A DNA stretch of 64,000 nucleotides from Rosenbergiella metrosideri (lineage in GTDB: Bacteria; Pseudomonadota; Gammaproteobacteria; Enterobacterales; Enterobacteriaceae): the NCBI RefSeq assembly GCF_022602565.1, contig NZ_JALBCV010000014.1, forward strand, positions 22,551 to 86,550. Direction: 5' to 3'. Of the stretch, positions 8,413 through 17,071 are shown in pieces. A program made the position numbers and the translations under genes. Under the pieces are notes generated by a model. The model made no database searches. It was given only the letters and a program-made list of their open reading frames with translations, and was not told the origin of the DNA. The first letter of the stretch is position 1; every line of letters starts with the position of its first letter.

Positions 8413-10293
8413 ATGGATCAAAAATTCTTAGACAGCTACAATACAGAATTGACATTCATGCGTGAGATGGCAAATGAGTTTGCCGAAAAGCATCCTAAAA
8501 TTGCCGGACGCCTCGGCATGCATGGTATTGACGTCGCCGATCCCTTTGTAGAACGCTTAATCGAAGCATTCTGTTTCATGTCCGCGCGGACTCAACTTAA
8601 GCTCGATTCAGAATTTCCCCGCTTTACCCAACGGTTGCTTGATATTATCTATCCTAATTACACCGCACCGGTTCCTTCAATGGGGGTAATTCAGCTCAAA
8701 CCGAACTTAAAAGAAGGGGATCTCACGCGAGGATATTCAGTCCCGCGGGACAGTGCGTTCTATACTCCAATCCCAGCTGGAGAAGTCACTCGCTGTGAAT
8801 TCCGAAGTGGTCAAGAGGTTCAGCTTTGGCCACTAGAAATTACGGATGCTAGGTTAACCTCTTTACCCCCCGATATGCCCCACTTGGAGCGGTACAACAT
8901 TCCGTTGGCTCCCTTGAAAAGTGCGTTAAGAATTAAGCTCTCATTACCTGATGATATTACTTTTTCCCAACTCAACGGGCTGGAGCGTCTACCACTCTAT
9001 ATTGATGGTGATGAGCGAATTGTTTCGCACATTTTTGAATTACTCCACGCTGGACAAGTCGCGATGATCGTCCGCTCAGGTCGCGGAGATAATATGACTG
9101 ACAGTATTGTTAGCCGCAATCCATTGGCCTTTGAAGGACTATCGTCCGGACATAATCTTCTTCCCGCCGCCTGGAATATGTTCCATGGTCATAATTTGGT
9201 ACAAGAGTACTTCTCCTGTCGTAAACGCTTTTATTTCTTTTCTCTGACGCAGCTGACAGACGGACTGATCCACAACCACACCTCAGAAGCAGAGATCATT
9301 ATTCTGTTAAACCGTAATGCCTCACATCTGACGGAGCACATTTCCGCGTCCCGCTTCTTGCTGCACTGTACGCCGGTCATCAACCTGTTTTCCAGACGCT
9401 TAGACAAGCTTGAAATTAATCAACGCTCAAACGAATTTCACGCCACGCCAGACCGCAGCCGACCTCTCGATTTCGAGGTTCATTCAATTCGCAAAGTATT
9501 TGGTCAGCAAGCAGAAAATAGTAGCGAGGTGGTTTTCAACCCGCTCTATCAAACACGTCATAGTGCCCAAGGTAACTTTGGCCGATATTTCTCTACGCTA
9601 CGCAAGCCACGCCAAACCAACAGTAATGCGCGTAAGTACGCAACTCGAACTCCTTATTCTGGTACGGAGGTTTTTGTTTCACTGGTAGATCAGAAAGAGG
9701 CCCCCTGGCAAGACAATATCCGCTACTTATCAATTGAGGCGCTGATTACTAATCGAGATTTGCCCCGTTTAATCTTAGCTGACGGTAATTTTTCCTTGAG
9801 TATGCCAGATTCAGCGCCAGTTGAAGGTGCTCGATTTATCTTTCAACCCAGTGCTCCCCGATCACCGTTTGCTCAAGGCGAATCGGCTTGGCGACTCATT
9901 CGGCAGCTCAGCTTTAACTACCTACCTCTATCAGATATGCCCCATCACGAAGGGGGTGCTTCGCTGCGTAATATTTTGCGTCTTTTTGTTAGCGATTCAG
10001 ATAACGAATCAATCAAGCAAATAGAGGCACTGGTGGGCTGTCACAGTACGCCAGTGGTCCGTCGCCTTCCTGGGAAAGGATTACTCATTTACGGTCGAGG
10101 GGTACGCTGCGAATTGACCATCGATGAAGAGAGTTTTTCCGGTATCAGCCCATATCTTTTTGGCATGATTATGGAAAATTATCTTGCTCGACACGCTGCG
10201 ATAAATGTTTTTACTGAAACAGAATTACGCTCCATGCAGCGTGGGGTGATAGGACAATGGCAGGCACGTCCGGGACAGCGAGGTATCTTGTGA
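8413..10293 (+). CDS. tssF: T6SS baseplate subunit TssF (VasA/ImpG)
   Basis: This 626-residue wedge component of the T6SS baseplate forms a complex with TssG, TssE and TssK on which the sheath polymerises. The N-terminus is diagnostic (MDQKFLDSYNTELTFMREMA, then FAEKHPKIAGRLGM, and FVERLIEAFCFMSARTQLKL and FPRFTQRLLDIIYPNYTAPVPSM). The length matches the family, and the C-terminus keeps the usual RIFLxTE-like region (INVFTETELRSMQRG). It is the first gene of the rightward T6SS arm and its stop overlaps the tssG start by GTGA, indicating coupled translation. No internal stop or frameshift is seen. Confidence 0.97.
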   Translation: MDQKFLDSYNTELTFMREMANEFAEKHPKIAGRLGMHGIDVADPFVERLIEAFCFMSARTQLKLDSEFPRFTQRLLDIIYPNYTAPVPSMGVIQLKPNLKEGDLTRGYSVPRDSAFYTPIPAGEVTRCEFRSGQEVQLWPLEITDARLTSLPPDMPHLERYNIPLAPLKSALRIKLSLPDDITFSQLNGLERLPLYIDGDERIVSHIFELLHAGQVAMIVRSGRGDNMTDSIVSRNPLAFEGLSSGHNLLPAAWNMFHGHNLVQEYFSCRKRFYFFSLTQLTDGLIHNHTSEAEIIILLNRNASHLTEHISASRFLLHCTPVINLFSRRLDKLEINQRSNEFHATPDRSRPLDFEVHSIRKVFGQQAENSSEVVFNPLYQTRHSAQGNFGRYFSTLRKPRQTNSNARKYATRTPYSGTEVFVSLVDQKEAPWQDNIRYLSIEALITNRDLPRLILADGNFSLSMPDSAPVEGARFIFQPSAPRSPFAQGESAWRLIRQLSFNYLPLSDMPHHEGGASLRNILRLFVSDSDNESIKQIEALVGCHSTPVVRRLPGKGLLIYGRGVRCELTIDEESFSGISPYLFGMIMENYLARHAAINVFTETELRSMQRGVIGQWQARPGQRGIL

Positions 10294-11318
10294 CTGTGCG
10301 TGATAACAGCTCTCTCGACCAAAAGCCTATGACTCACTGCGCCGAGGATGATCAGAGTATCCAGAATGGCTTCATCCCGCTACTTCGGAAGCTTGCGGCA
10401 CAGTCTCCAGAAAGGCCCGTACCAGGAAGCGCTCGCTTGCCGACACAAGAAAACTTTCGCCTAAGCCAAAAAGCGCATATGAATTTTGCGCCCCGCGAAA
10501 TAGCGTCTCTTAGCCAGACGGCTGACAAGACCGATATCGAACTTTTCGGCCTAGGTATATGGGGCCCCCAGGGAGCCATGCCACTCCATCTCACCGAGCT
10601 GGCCTATACTCGATCAGAGTCACATGATGATACGCTAAATGCCTTTGTCGATATCTTCCATCACCGCGCCCTCGCACAATTTTGGCGTGCATGGTTCGTC
10701 TCTCAGGATACGGCTTCTCTTGATCGCCCTCATGATGAACGTTTCTCATTTTATGTTGGCAGTTTGGCTGGCCTTGATCCTCAAGAACTGCTCGACAGCG
10801 CGCTGCCGTTGCATCCACGACTCTCCTCTGCTGCCCATCTAATTCGTGAGTCACGTAACCCTGAAGGCCTGATTGGTGCACTTCACTATTACTTCGATGT
10901 CCCCGTACAGATACAGGAATTCGCCAGTCAGTGGATCAGCCTAGAAAATGCAGATCGTTCCCAGCTCGGCATTATGAATGGCTCATCCAGCTTAGGAGAT
11001 GGTGCAATTTTAGGCAGCATGGTCGTTGATAGGCAGCATAAATTTCAGCTTATTTTCGGGCCCCTTAGTCTAGAACAGTATCGGTGCTTCAGCCCAACCG
11101 GCGAGGATTTACCGGTACTGCGTGAATGGGTAAGAAATTTCGTGGGCTTCGAATATGCCTGGGAAGTCAGCTTGGTGTTATCCGCTGAAGAAGTGCCTTA
11201 TGCATCTCTCGGTGAGACGCACCAACTGGGTTACACCAGCTGGCTAACACGCAGCGATACATCTACTGCGCTGGCAGGCATGAGTTTCGATCCCGAAGCA
11301 CAGTCCCGCTGGGCCTAA
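10290..11318 (+). CDS. tssG: T6SS baseplate subunit TssG (VasB/ImpH)
   Basis: This is the baseplate wedge partner of TssF. I place the start at GTG 10290, where GAGG lies six bases upstream and the GTGA overlaps the tssF stop; the longer frame from 10257 would extend into tssF without an obvious ribosome site. The resulting 342 residues fit the family. Recognisable features include FRLSQKAHMNFAPREIASL, the FGLxGPxGxMPLHLTE signature (here FGLGIWGPQGAMPLHLTELA), then FVDIFHHRALAQFWRAW and the QLGYTSWL C-terminus. tssA follows after 32 bases with a GACAGGAGC ribosome site. The gene is intact. Confidence 0.96.
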   Translation: MTVRDNSSLDQKPMTHCAEDDQSIQNGFIPLLRKLAAQSPERPVPGSARLPTQENFRLSQKAHMNFAPREIASLSQTADKTDIELFGLGIWGPQGAMPLHLTELAYTRSESHDDTLNAFVDIFHHRALAQFWRAWFVSQDTASLDRPHDERFSFYVGSLAGLDPQELLDSALPLHPRLSSAAHLIRESRNPEGLIGALHYYFDVPVQIQEFASQWISLENADRSQLGIMNGSSSLGDGAILGSMVVDRQHKFQLIFGPLSLEQYRCFSPTGEDLPVLREWVRNFVGFEYAWEVSLVLSAEEVPYASLGETHQLGYTSWLTRSDTSTALAGMSFDPEAQSRWA

Positions 11319-11350
11319 CCATCACTTTTCTTTTTTGAGACAGGAGCAAT

Positions 11351-12445
11351 ATGTTGCCGAACTTAACTTACCCCTGCCCGGAGTGGTATTTGCCGCTGCT
11401 AGAGCCGACAAATGATTCCCCCCCCTGTGGGGAAAGTCTCGAATATGATCCAGCATTTATCATGCTCCAAGGACAGCTTCAGCCTCGACTTGGGGCCGAA
11501 TATGGTGATTTTGTCGAGGCTATCGATCCCATCAAATGGGCTGAGGTTGAACGTGAAGCACGCACACTCTTGTTAAAAAGTAAGGATGTACGGCTAGTTA
11601 TTATCTTAATGCGCTGTCGGTTACACAGTATCGGCTTATCGGCGGTCAATGAAGGGCTAAATGCTCTCCTTCACTTGATTACGCAATGGCCTCAAGATTT
11701 TCATCCCTTACCCATGGATGAGGGAGAGTATGTACCCATCCTACGCGCTAATGCTTTTGCTGAATTGAGCTCACACGAAGGTTATTTAGCCGACCTACGC
11801 CTTGAGCCACTTCCTAAAGCGAAGGGTTTACAACTCACCTTAAGGGACGTTGAACGAGCGCTTAGTGGTCCGGCTGATGAGGATACGCAGAGCGAAGTGA
11901 CGGTAAAAGCGATTTTAGAAACGTTGCATAACGATCCTTCCATCGTTTCTCTGCAACACGCCGCTGAAAAGTTACGCGAACTCAAGGCAATTCTTGATCA
12001 CAGCTTGGGCGATGATGCCCCCGATTTCTCGGCGTTGACCTCGCTGCTAGTGTTTTTTTCCAGCAATACAGCTATCGCCCCCTTAGAAAACGATCAGCCA
12101 GTTCAGTCAGAGACGCCCCTCCCTACGTGCCACGTGGAGCCACCGAACGCGTCGTCGCCCCCCCCTAATCCTCTGCCATCAGCAGATCCACGGCCTTTAT
12201 CGGTAGAAAAAACAGTAATAACAACACCATCCGCTGCGGTTATCAGCGATCGGCGGGAAGCCTTACGTCGACTGGAACAACTACGTAGCTGGTTCAGCGA
12301 GAAGGAGCCTAGCTCTCCCGCAATTTTACTCCTGAGCCTCACTGCACATACCGTCGGCAAAAGTTTTATTGAGCTGTTGGATATCTTACCCGCCGAACTT
12401 ATCGCTAATTTAAAATCTTTACAGGACATAGCAGAATGCGACTAA
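11351..12445 (+). CDS. tssA: T6SS TssA-type protein (ImpA N-terminal domain)
   Basis: This 364-residue protein has the ImpA N-terminal domain of TssA, which primes or caps sheath and tube assembly at the baseplate. Visible motifs are SPPCGESLEYDPAF near the start, RLGAEYGDF, IDPIKWAEVEREARTLL, DVRLVIILMRC, then GLNALLHLITQWPQDFHPLP. A low-complexity proline/serine linker (about 245-285) leads to a helical C-terminal section (about 290-360), shorter than in long TssA proteins; it resembles the short classes with a divergent C-terminus. Its last ten bases overlap the start of a fimbrial adhesin gene, an arrangement I have not met in standard T6SS loci. Confidence 0.92.
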   Translation: MLPNLTYPCPEWYLPLLEPTNDSPPCGESLEYDPAFIMLQGQLQPRLGAEYGDFVEAIDPIKWAEVEREARTLLLKSKDVRLVIILMRCRLHSIGLSAVNEGLNALLHLITQWPQDFHPLPMDEGEYVPILRANAFAELSSHEGYLADLRLEPLPKAKGLQLTLRDVERALSGPADEDTQSEVTVKAILETLHNDPSIVSLQHAAEKLRELKAILDHSLGDDAPDFSALTSLLVFFSSNTAIAPLENDQPVQSETPLPTCHVEPPNASSPPPNPLPSADPRPLSVEKTVITTPSAAVISDRREALRRLEQLRSWFSEKEPSSPAILLLSLTAHTVGKSFIELLDILPAELIANLKSLQDIAECD

Positions 12446-13464
12446 TTTCTAAACTGTTTATTACCTGCAATTTTATTTTACTTCAGCCGTGCTTGGCTGA
12501 CTGTCCCTTTATCAAAGATGGTTTCGAATCGCTTTCTATACCTGGCTTTCCTATTTTCCTTACTCTGCCAGCAAAAACGTTTAATATTGATGCAGATGCC
12601 GCTGCTGGTACGCTCATCGGTAAAATGAGTGTTGCCGCAAACACCTTTAACGACGTCTATTACGACTGTAATAAAATTCCCACCTATCTTTACGGTAAAA
12701 CACTTAATACGACTGGCCTCACGGATCTTTCTAACAACACCTTTGCGGTGGGCGATACCGGTCTTTCAATTTTACCTTCCCTCACCTCAAAAGGTGCAAC
12801 CGGCTATTTCCCATCCATGCCTAGAACGCTACAAGTGAACCCAGATAGCCCCTATATCGTGTTTACTAAAAACACGTCTTTCGAGGTGCAAATTTACAAG
12901 AGGAACGCCCAGCTTAAACTGCATGACCCACAGGGGGAAGTCGTTCTTCCTCCAACGGTCGCCTTCATCACCCAATGGATTAACAGCGACACCCCAGGTG
13001 ATAACAGAGCTTTTACCGTTAATCTCGGCGGGGTGACTATTGTAAGTACGCCTGTATGTAAAACCGACCAATCCATAAAAGATGTGCCATTCGGCAGCAT
13101 TACAGAAACCACGCTCAACAATGGCATCAAACGTGACCTACATTTCACACTTCAGTGCCAGACCGATTTCGGTACTTACAATGCCATCGCAAGTATCAAT
13201 GCTCGCCAGCGTACATCGGATAACAAGTACATTACTGTAACCGATGCCGCAGGCAATACAGACAGGCTCAAGATTGGGATTACCGACAGTCAAGGTAAGA
13301 CAATGAACGTGGATGGTACGTCCTCTGAATCTAAGTACAGCGTCCAAAACAACAACGCTGCACAATTCAACTGGAGTGCCACGTTATTACGCGCCTCCCC
13401 CACCCTTTTACCCGCAGTGGGGGATTTTACCGCTCATGCTGAAATTACTTTCCAGATCAATTAA
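12436..13464 (+). CDS. Two-domain fimbrial tip adhesin, coupled to tssA
   Basis: This 342-residue exported protein has a signal peptide (about 1-21, ending CLA/D). An N-terminal domain (about 22-200) of unknown specificity is followed by a pilin domain (about 205-342) with cysteines at C208 and C240 and a C-terminal beta-strand ending FTAHAEITFQIN. That layout matches tip adhesins such as FimH-type proteins: receptor-binding domain plus pilin domain. It begins ten bases inside the end of tssA and is on the opposite strand from the fimbrial operon at 0.3-5 kb, which lacks an adhesin of its own; I infer that they make one organelle. The domain assignment comes from layout and cysteine spacing. 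Receptor specificity cannot be read. Confidence 0.78.
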   Translation: MRLISKLFITCNFILLQPCLADCPFIKDGFESLSIPGFPIFLTLPAKTFNIDADAAAGTLIGKMSVAANTFNDVYYDCNKIPTYLYGKTLNTTGLTDLSNNTFAVGDTGLSILPSLTSKGATGYFPSMPRTLQVNPDSPYIVFTKNTSFEVQIYKRNAQLKLHDPQGEVVLPPTVAFITQWINSDTPGDNRAFTVNLGGVTIVSTPVCKTDQSIKDVPFGSITETTLNNGIKRDLHFTLQCQTDFGTYNAIASINARQRTSDNKYITVTDAAGNTDRLKIGITDSQGKTMNVDGTSSESKYSVQNNNAAQFNWSATLLRASPTLLPAVGDFTAHAEITFQIN

Positions 13465-13490
13465 CCCTCGTCAAAGCAGTCAATAAACGG

Positions 13491-14819
13491 ATGAAAACTT
13501 CAGATAGTACTATATTCGTGAATATCGCCAGCTACCGTGACCCAGAGCTGTGCCCCACCTTGCATAGTCTGATTCACGGCGCGGAGAAGCCAGAGAATTT
13601 ACACATTGTGATCTGCTGGCAGGACAACGGCGATATCCAATCCTTCCTCAATGCCGGGCTAACATTGGTGAGTCAATCAGAGCAGTTTTATCAATTCCGC
13701 TACAGGGGGGTATTGCTCAAGGTTATCGCTGTTAACTATTTAAAAAGTGAGGGTGCGTGCTGGGCACGCTATCAAGTAGACCAATGTTATCAACAAGAAC
13801 GCTATTTACTACAGATTGACTCGCACTGCCGCTTTATCATTGGCTGGGATACGGCGATGATCACCATGCTTGAAAGCTTGCGTAGTCAGAGTTCAAAACC
13901 TGTGCTTTCCTGCTACCCTCCAGCTTACACGCCAGGTCACGACGAAGATCGCAAAGATTATCTATCGCGTCTGGTCTTCAACGATTTCAGTAAAGAAGGT
14001 ATCGTCGCTCAACATTCTACCCAATTTAAAGCCGACGCCCCCACTCGGAGCGGCTATATTGCTGGCGGTTTTATTTTTGCTGACGGTCACTTCGTCACCC
14101 GTGTCCCTAATGATCCAGCTATTTTCTTTATCGGGGAAGAGTTCAATCGTGCAATGCGTGCCTGGACGCATGGTTACGACGTCTGGACGGTACATCGGAT
14201 TATCCTCTGGCATTATTACCAACGCCAAAATGCACCGAAAGTATGGGATGATCACTCAAACGAAGCGAAAGAAAAAGGGCTGATTGATACCGTCTGGTGG
14301 CAACGCAATCAAGCGTCGACGTTGCACGTTCGACGCCTGCTCAACACAGACGCTGCAGAAACCTTTTCCCAACCATGGGGGCTGGGACGTCAACGTTCGC
14401 TGCTGGAGTTTCAGTACCGAATTGGTATCGACCTTATTGGGCAGCGTGTTCATCCGGATGTATGGGGAACAGAGAAAGTCAGCTGGTTCGAGGATCTTCC
14501 CGACGACCATCAGAAATGGGTGCAAAGTTTACGTTTCTTTCATAATAAAACCCTCATGTTGAGCCAAGATGAAATCAACCTAACGCGTAATGACGTTGTG
14601 TGGTGGCACGTTGGGGTCTATAGCCAGGCGAAGCGCCCAATAATGTTACGTCGCTATTCTCCAGCAGCCTTTTGCCAACTCTTCACCAATGATGGTCAGC
14701 AATCCAGACAGCTTAAGCTACGCTTTGATACGCTGAGCTGTGCCGATGCCCAAACAGTCCGTATCTGCGCCTTTACTGACCGGTACGAGTGGGATGATGT
14801 ACTGGAGAAAAGCTGGTGA
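13491..14819 (+). CDS. GlcNAc transferase family protein (Skp1-GlcNAcT-like, PF11397 type)
   Basis: This 442-residue cytoplasmic glycosyltransferase has no signal peptide. The N-terminus (TIFVNIASYRDPELCPTLHS) and the block YLLQIDSHCRF with DSH at 110-112, followed by GWD, match the GlcNAc family. The best-known members are UDP-GlcNAc transferases that modify hydroxyproline on Skp1, and the DSH replaces a DxD metal/nucleotide motif. Further conserved pieces are AGGFIFADGHF, FIGEEFNRAMRAWTHGYDV and LWHYYQR. The C-terminal 110 residues are an additional region. It lies between the adhesin and tssL with a four-base overlap to tssL, so it is co-expressed with the T6SS. Target and sugar are unknown; glycosylating a fimbrial or T6SS component, or a small acceptor, are the obvious options. 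Confidence 0.78.
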   Translation: MKTSDSTIFVNIASYRDPELCPTLHSLIHGAEKPENLHIVICWQDNGDIQSFLNAGLTLVSQSEQFYQFRYRGVLLKVIAVNYLKSEGACWARYQVDQCYQQERYLLQIDSHCRFIIGWDTAMITMLESLRSQSSKPVLSCYPPAYTPGHDEDRKDYLSRLVFNDFSKEGIVAQHSTQFKADAPTRSGYIAGGFIFADGHFVTRVPNDPAIFFIGEEFNRAMRAWTHGYDVWTVHRIILWHYYQRQNAPKVWDDHSNEAKEKGLIDTVWWQRNQASTLHVRRLLNTDAAETFSQPWGLGRQRSLLEFQYRIGIDLIGQRVHPDVWGTEKVSWFEDLPDDHQKWVQSLRFFHNKTLMLSQDEINLTRNDVVWWHVGVYSQAKRPIMLRRYSPAAFCQLFTNDGQQSRQLKLRFDTLSCADAQTVRICAFTDRYEWDDVLEKSW

Positions 14820-15412
14820 AATATTTAACGATTTTCGACGAAATTATTGCCACCTGCGCGCTGGTTTCACTCCCCGCCATTATTCCCTCATTGATGGAAT
14901 ATCAGTATCAACTGAAAGTGCGTATCGACCTCTTGTGCACTGACTTAAAGCAAAAGGGATATAGTGACGATGTTATCGATGCCCTGTGTCGTTTAAGCTG
15001 TCATGCCCTCGATCTCACTACCCAGCGGAATCTGCAGCAGGAGGGATTGAGCTGGCAAGGTTATGAGCTTGAGCTTTTATTCTACGGCCCGGGTGATGAT
15101 TGCTTTTTTACCGAGCAACATGCTGACCTGCTGGCTCAGCAGACCCGAGGGGAACTCACCGTAGCGGTAGGTAAACTATTTTGTCTGTCTTCATTTCCCT
15201 ACCCGCAAACGCCAAGGGGCTCCGGTCAACATCCTCTTATCGCCGCAGACTCGTCATCTTCCCCTGCGACGCTTTCACAGGACGACATTGCCACGACAGA
15301 TCATAAAAGCACTTTGCTCTGGCACGATGTGTTTTGGACCGCTAAGGCGTTCATTCCTATCCTCACCTGTCTTTTTGCGGTCTGGCTTAGCTGTTATTTC
15401 TATCTTTATTAA
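14816..15412 (+). CDS. tssL: T6SS membrane complex protein TssL (DotU-like), divergent
   Basis: This 198-residue protein has a largely cytoplasmic helical domain and a single C-terminal transmembrane segment (about 176-197), the topology of TssL/DotU. The start is GTG 14816, overlapping the preceding stop by four bases. The N-terminus (ATCALVSLPAIIPS, then LKVRIDLLCTDLKQKGYSDDVIDALCRLSCHALD) corresponds to the helical region in which canonical TssL carries the phrase F-x-LCAxxDE. Here the DE is replaced, so it is divergent. LSWQGYELELLFYG stands where the family has W-x-x-xSLLxxFHG. The next gene supplies an OmpA domain that some TssL proteins carry in cis. I am fairly confident of TssL but not of its activity. 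Confidence 0.72.
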   Translation: MKYLTIFDEIIATCALVSLPAIIPSLMEYQYQLKVRIDLLCTDLKQKGYSDDVIDALCRLSCHALDLTTQRNLQQEGLSWQGYELELLFYGPGDDCFFTEQHADLLAQQTRGELTVAVGKLFCLSSFPYPQTPRGSGQHPLIAADSSSSPATLSQDDIATTDHKSTLLWHDVFWTAKAFIPILTCLFAVWLSCYFYLY

Positions 15413-15421
15413 GGATTTTCC

Positions 15422-17071
15422 ATGCGCAGGATTTGGCTACGCTTCTCTCTATTCGTCATCACTTCAGCTTTTCTACTTTGCTTTGCACTGTCGCTACTGC
15501 CCGCTTTACAAAAGGAATGGCTTGTAATGCCGGTGATGATCTTATTGGCCCTCATTCTAGTCAGCCTACATGGCTATAGCATACTCGCGAAACCTCCTAA
15601 TACGGACACTCCTCCCCTCTTACCAAGATTGGCCGCAGTGGAGAAACCGGTTATGCTGATCGTGGGGCCCTATGCTGCAAAGTGGTTTAGACAATATGGT
15701 AACGGGGATGACAGTCGATTCAATCACACACTCGTATGGCTTCTAGCGAACGATGCTAAAACGCTTGCGCTACGCCTTAAGAAGATCGGACAAGTTTCAC
15801 CCAAGGCGCGTGCCGTAGTATTTTTTCCTCTCCTTCCAGATGCTGAAGATAGTGCTGAACAGATAAAAATAAAGATTTCTCAATGGGAACAAGAGTTCAC
15901 TACGGTTCTTACACACTATTCTTTACCAGCGGTACTTGCTGTCTACGCCCGTCTCAGTCGTGTCGGCTGCGAAAGCCAACACGTTACGGAAACCTGGCTG
16001 GGTAACCTCGCGATTGATCCCCAGCAGGCATTGAGTCCTGAAAAAGCCCTGAGTCAGCTCAGTGCGCAAATCGATAGCACGCCACCCGCTACCCCGCAAG
16101 ATGTCCAACGCGCCGTCCTAGGTAAACAGCTGTTTGCCTGGTTGACAAAGAGCGGGATCACCCAGTGTTTGACACGCATATTTTTTCCTACTTCGCTGCG
16201 GCTAAACCAACTGTTGCTGTGTGATTGCAGTAGTGGGTTCCATCGCCATGGCGCATGGTCGTCTTGGTTAGCCCAGCGCTATGGACTGTTACCTGCGTTG
16301 AGTACGCGCACCGCTGAACCTTCACTTCCAATGATCGAACTGAAATCAGCGCCTAGTTATCAGCGCGAACGGCCTCGCGTGGAAAAAAGGGTCAATGCTC
16401 TACGATGGAGCCAGTTACTAGTCACGATAATACTGGCGGCTTCGCTCCTCATCACCACTCTTTCAATTCATCGGCAACAACAAGCGTTTCGCCTTAAGAT
16501 ACAGCATATTCTGGAACCGTTAGACAACCTTTCTGCTGTAAGATTACAAAGACGTATTGCGCAACTGCAGGCACTTTACACAGGCTGGTCACCCTGTACC
16601 GAGGTCCCCGAAATACGCCTGTGGGGGCTATCACCCTGCGCCAAATCTCTTACTGCAATCAATCAGCGTATAGCCCTCCTGTCAACGCTACCGATCTATA
16701 GTACGCCGCAGTGGCACGATCATCTATTCGACTCCGGTAGTTCAACGTTATTACCTCAGGCTAGCCGTCAGCTAGCACCGATAATAGAACTCATTCGCTC
16801 TCATCCACAGCAGAAAATTGTGATCACTGGACACGCAGACAACTCCGGGAGTAAGCGAGTGAATGACATAATAGCGGCTCGGCGCGCCGAGGCGGTAGCA
16901 CAGTGGCTGACAGAGCACGGCATCGATCCCTCCCTATTGATTACCCAAAGTGCAGGTGCAGATGAGCCAATCGCCCCTAACGACAATGTGCAGGGGCGCC
17001 AGGAAAACCGTCGAGTAGACGTCATCATCCTGCCCTCTGCAGAAATAGCTAAGGAGTTTACGACCCTATGA
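15422..17071 (+). CDS. OmpA-domain inner membrane protein of the T6SS locus
   Basis: This is a 549-residue membrane protein. Two transmembrane segments lie near the N-terminus (about 8-29 and 34-51), a cytoplasmic domain spans about 60-325, and a third membrane segment lies at 329-349. The periplasmic C-terminal OmpA/MotB domain (about 430-545) has the peptidoglycan-binding signature TGHADNSGS at 469-477 and RQENRRVDV near the end. In T6SS loci such proteins (TagL-like or TssL extensions) anchor the TssJLM complex to the cell wall. It starts ten bases after tssL and ends with an ATGA overlap to the next gene. The central cytoplasmic domain is one I do not recognise with certainty; TssM itself is not in this window. 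Confidence 0.75.
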   Translation: MRRIWLRFSLFVITSAFLLCFALSLLPALQKEWLVMPVMILLALILVSLHGYSILAKPPNTDTPPLLPRLAAVEKPVMLIVGPYAAKWFRQYGNGDDSRFNHTLVWLLANDAKTLALRLKKIGQVSPKARAVVFFPLLPDAEDSAEQIKIKISQWEQEFTTVLTHYSLPAVLAVYARLSRVGCESQHVTETWLGNLAIDPQQALSPEKALSQLSAQIDSTPPATPQDVQRAVLGKQLFAWLTKSGITQCLTRIFFPTSLRLNQLLLCDCSSGFHRHGAWSSWLAQRYGLLPALSTRTAEPSLPMIELKSAPSYQRERPRVEKRVNALRWSQLLVTIILAASLLITTLSIHRQQQAFRLKIQHILEPLDNLSAVRLQRRIAQLQALYTGWSPCTEVPEIRLWGLSPCAKSLTAINQRIALLSTLPIYSTPQWHDHLFDSGSSTLLPQASRQLAPIIELIRSHPQQKIVITGHADNSGSKRVNDIIAARRAEAVAQWLTEHGIDPSLLITQSAGADEPIAPNDNVQGRQENRRVDVIILPSAEIAKEFTTL

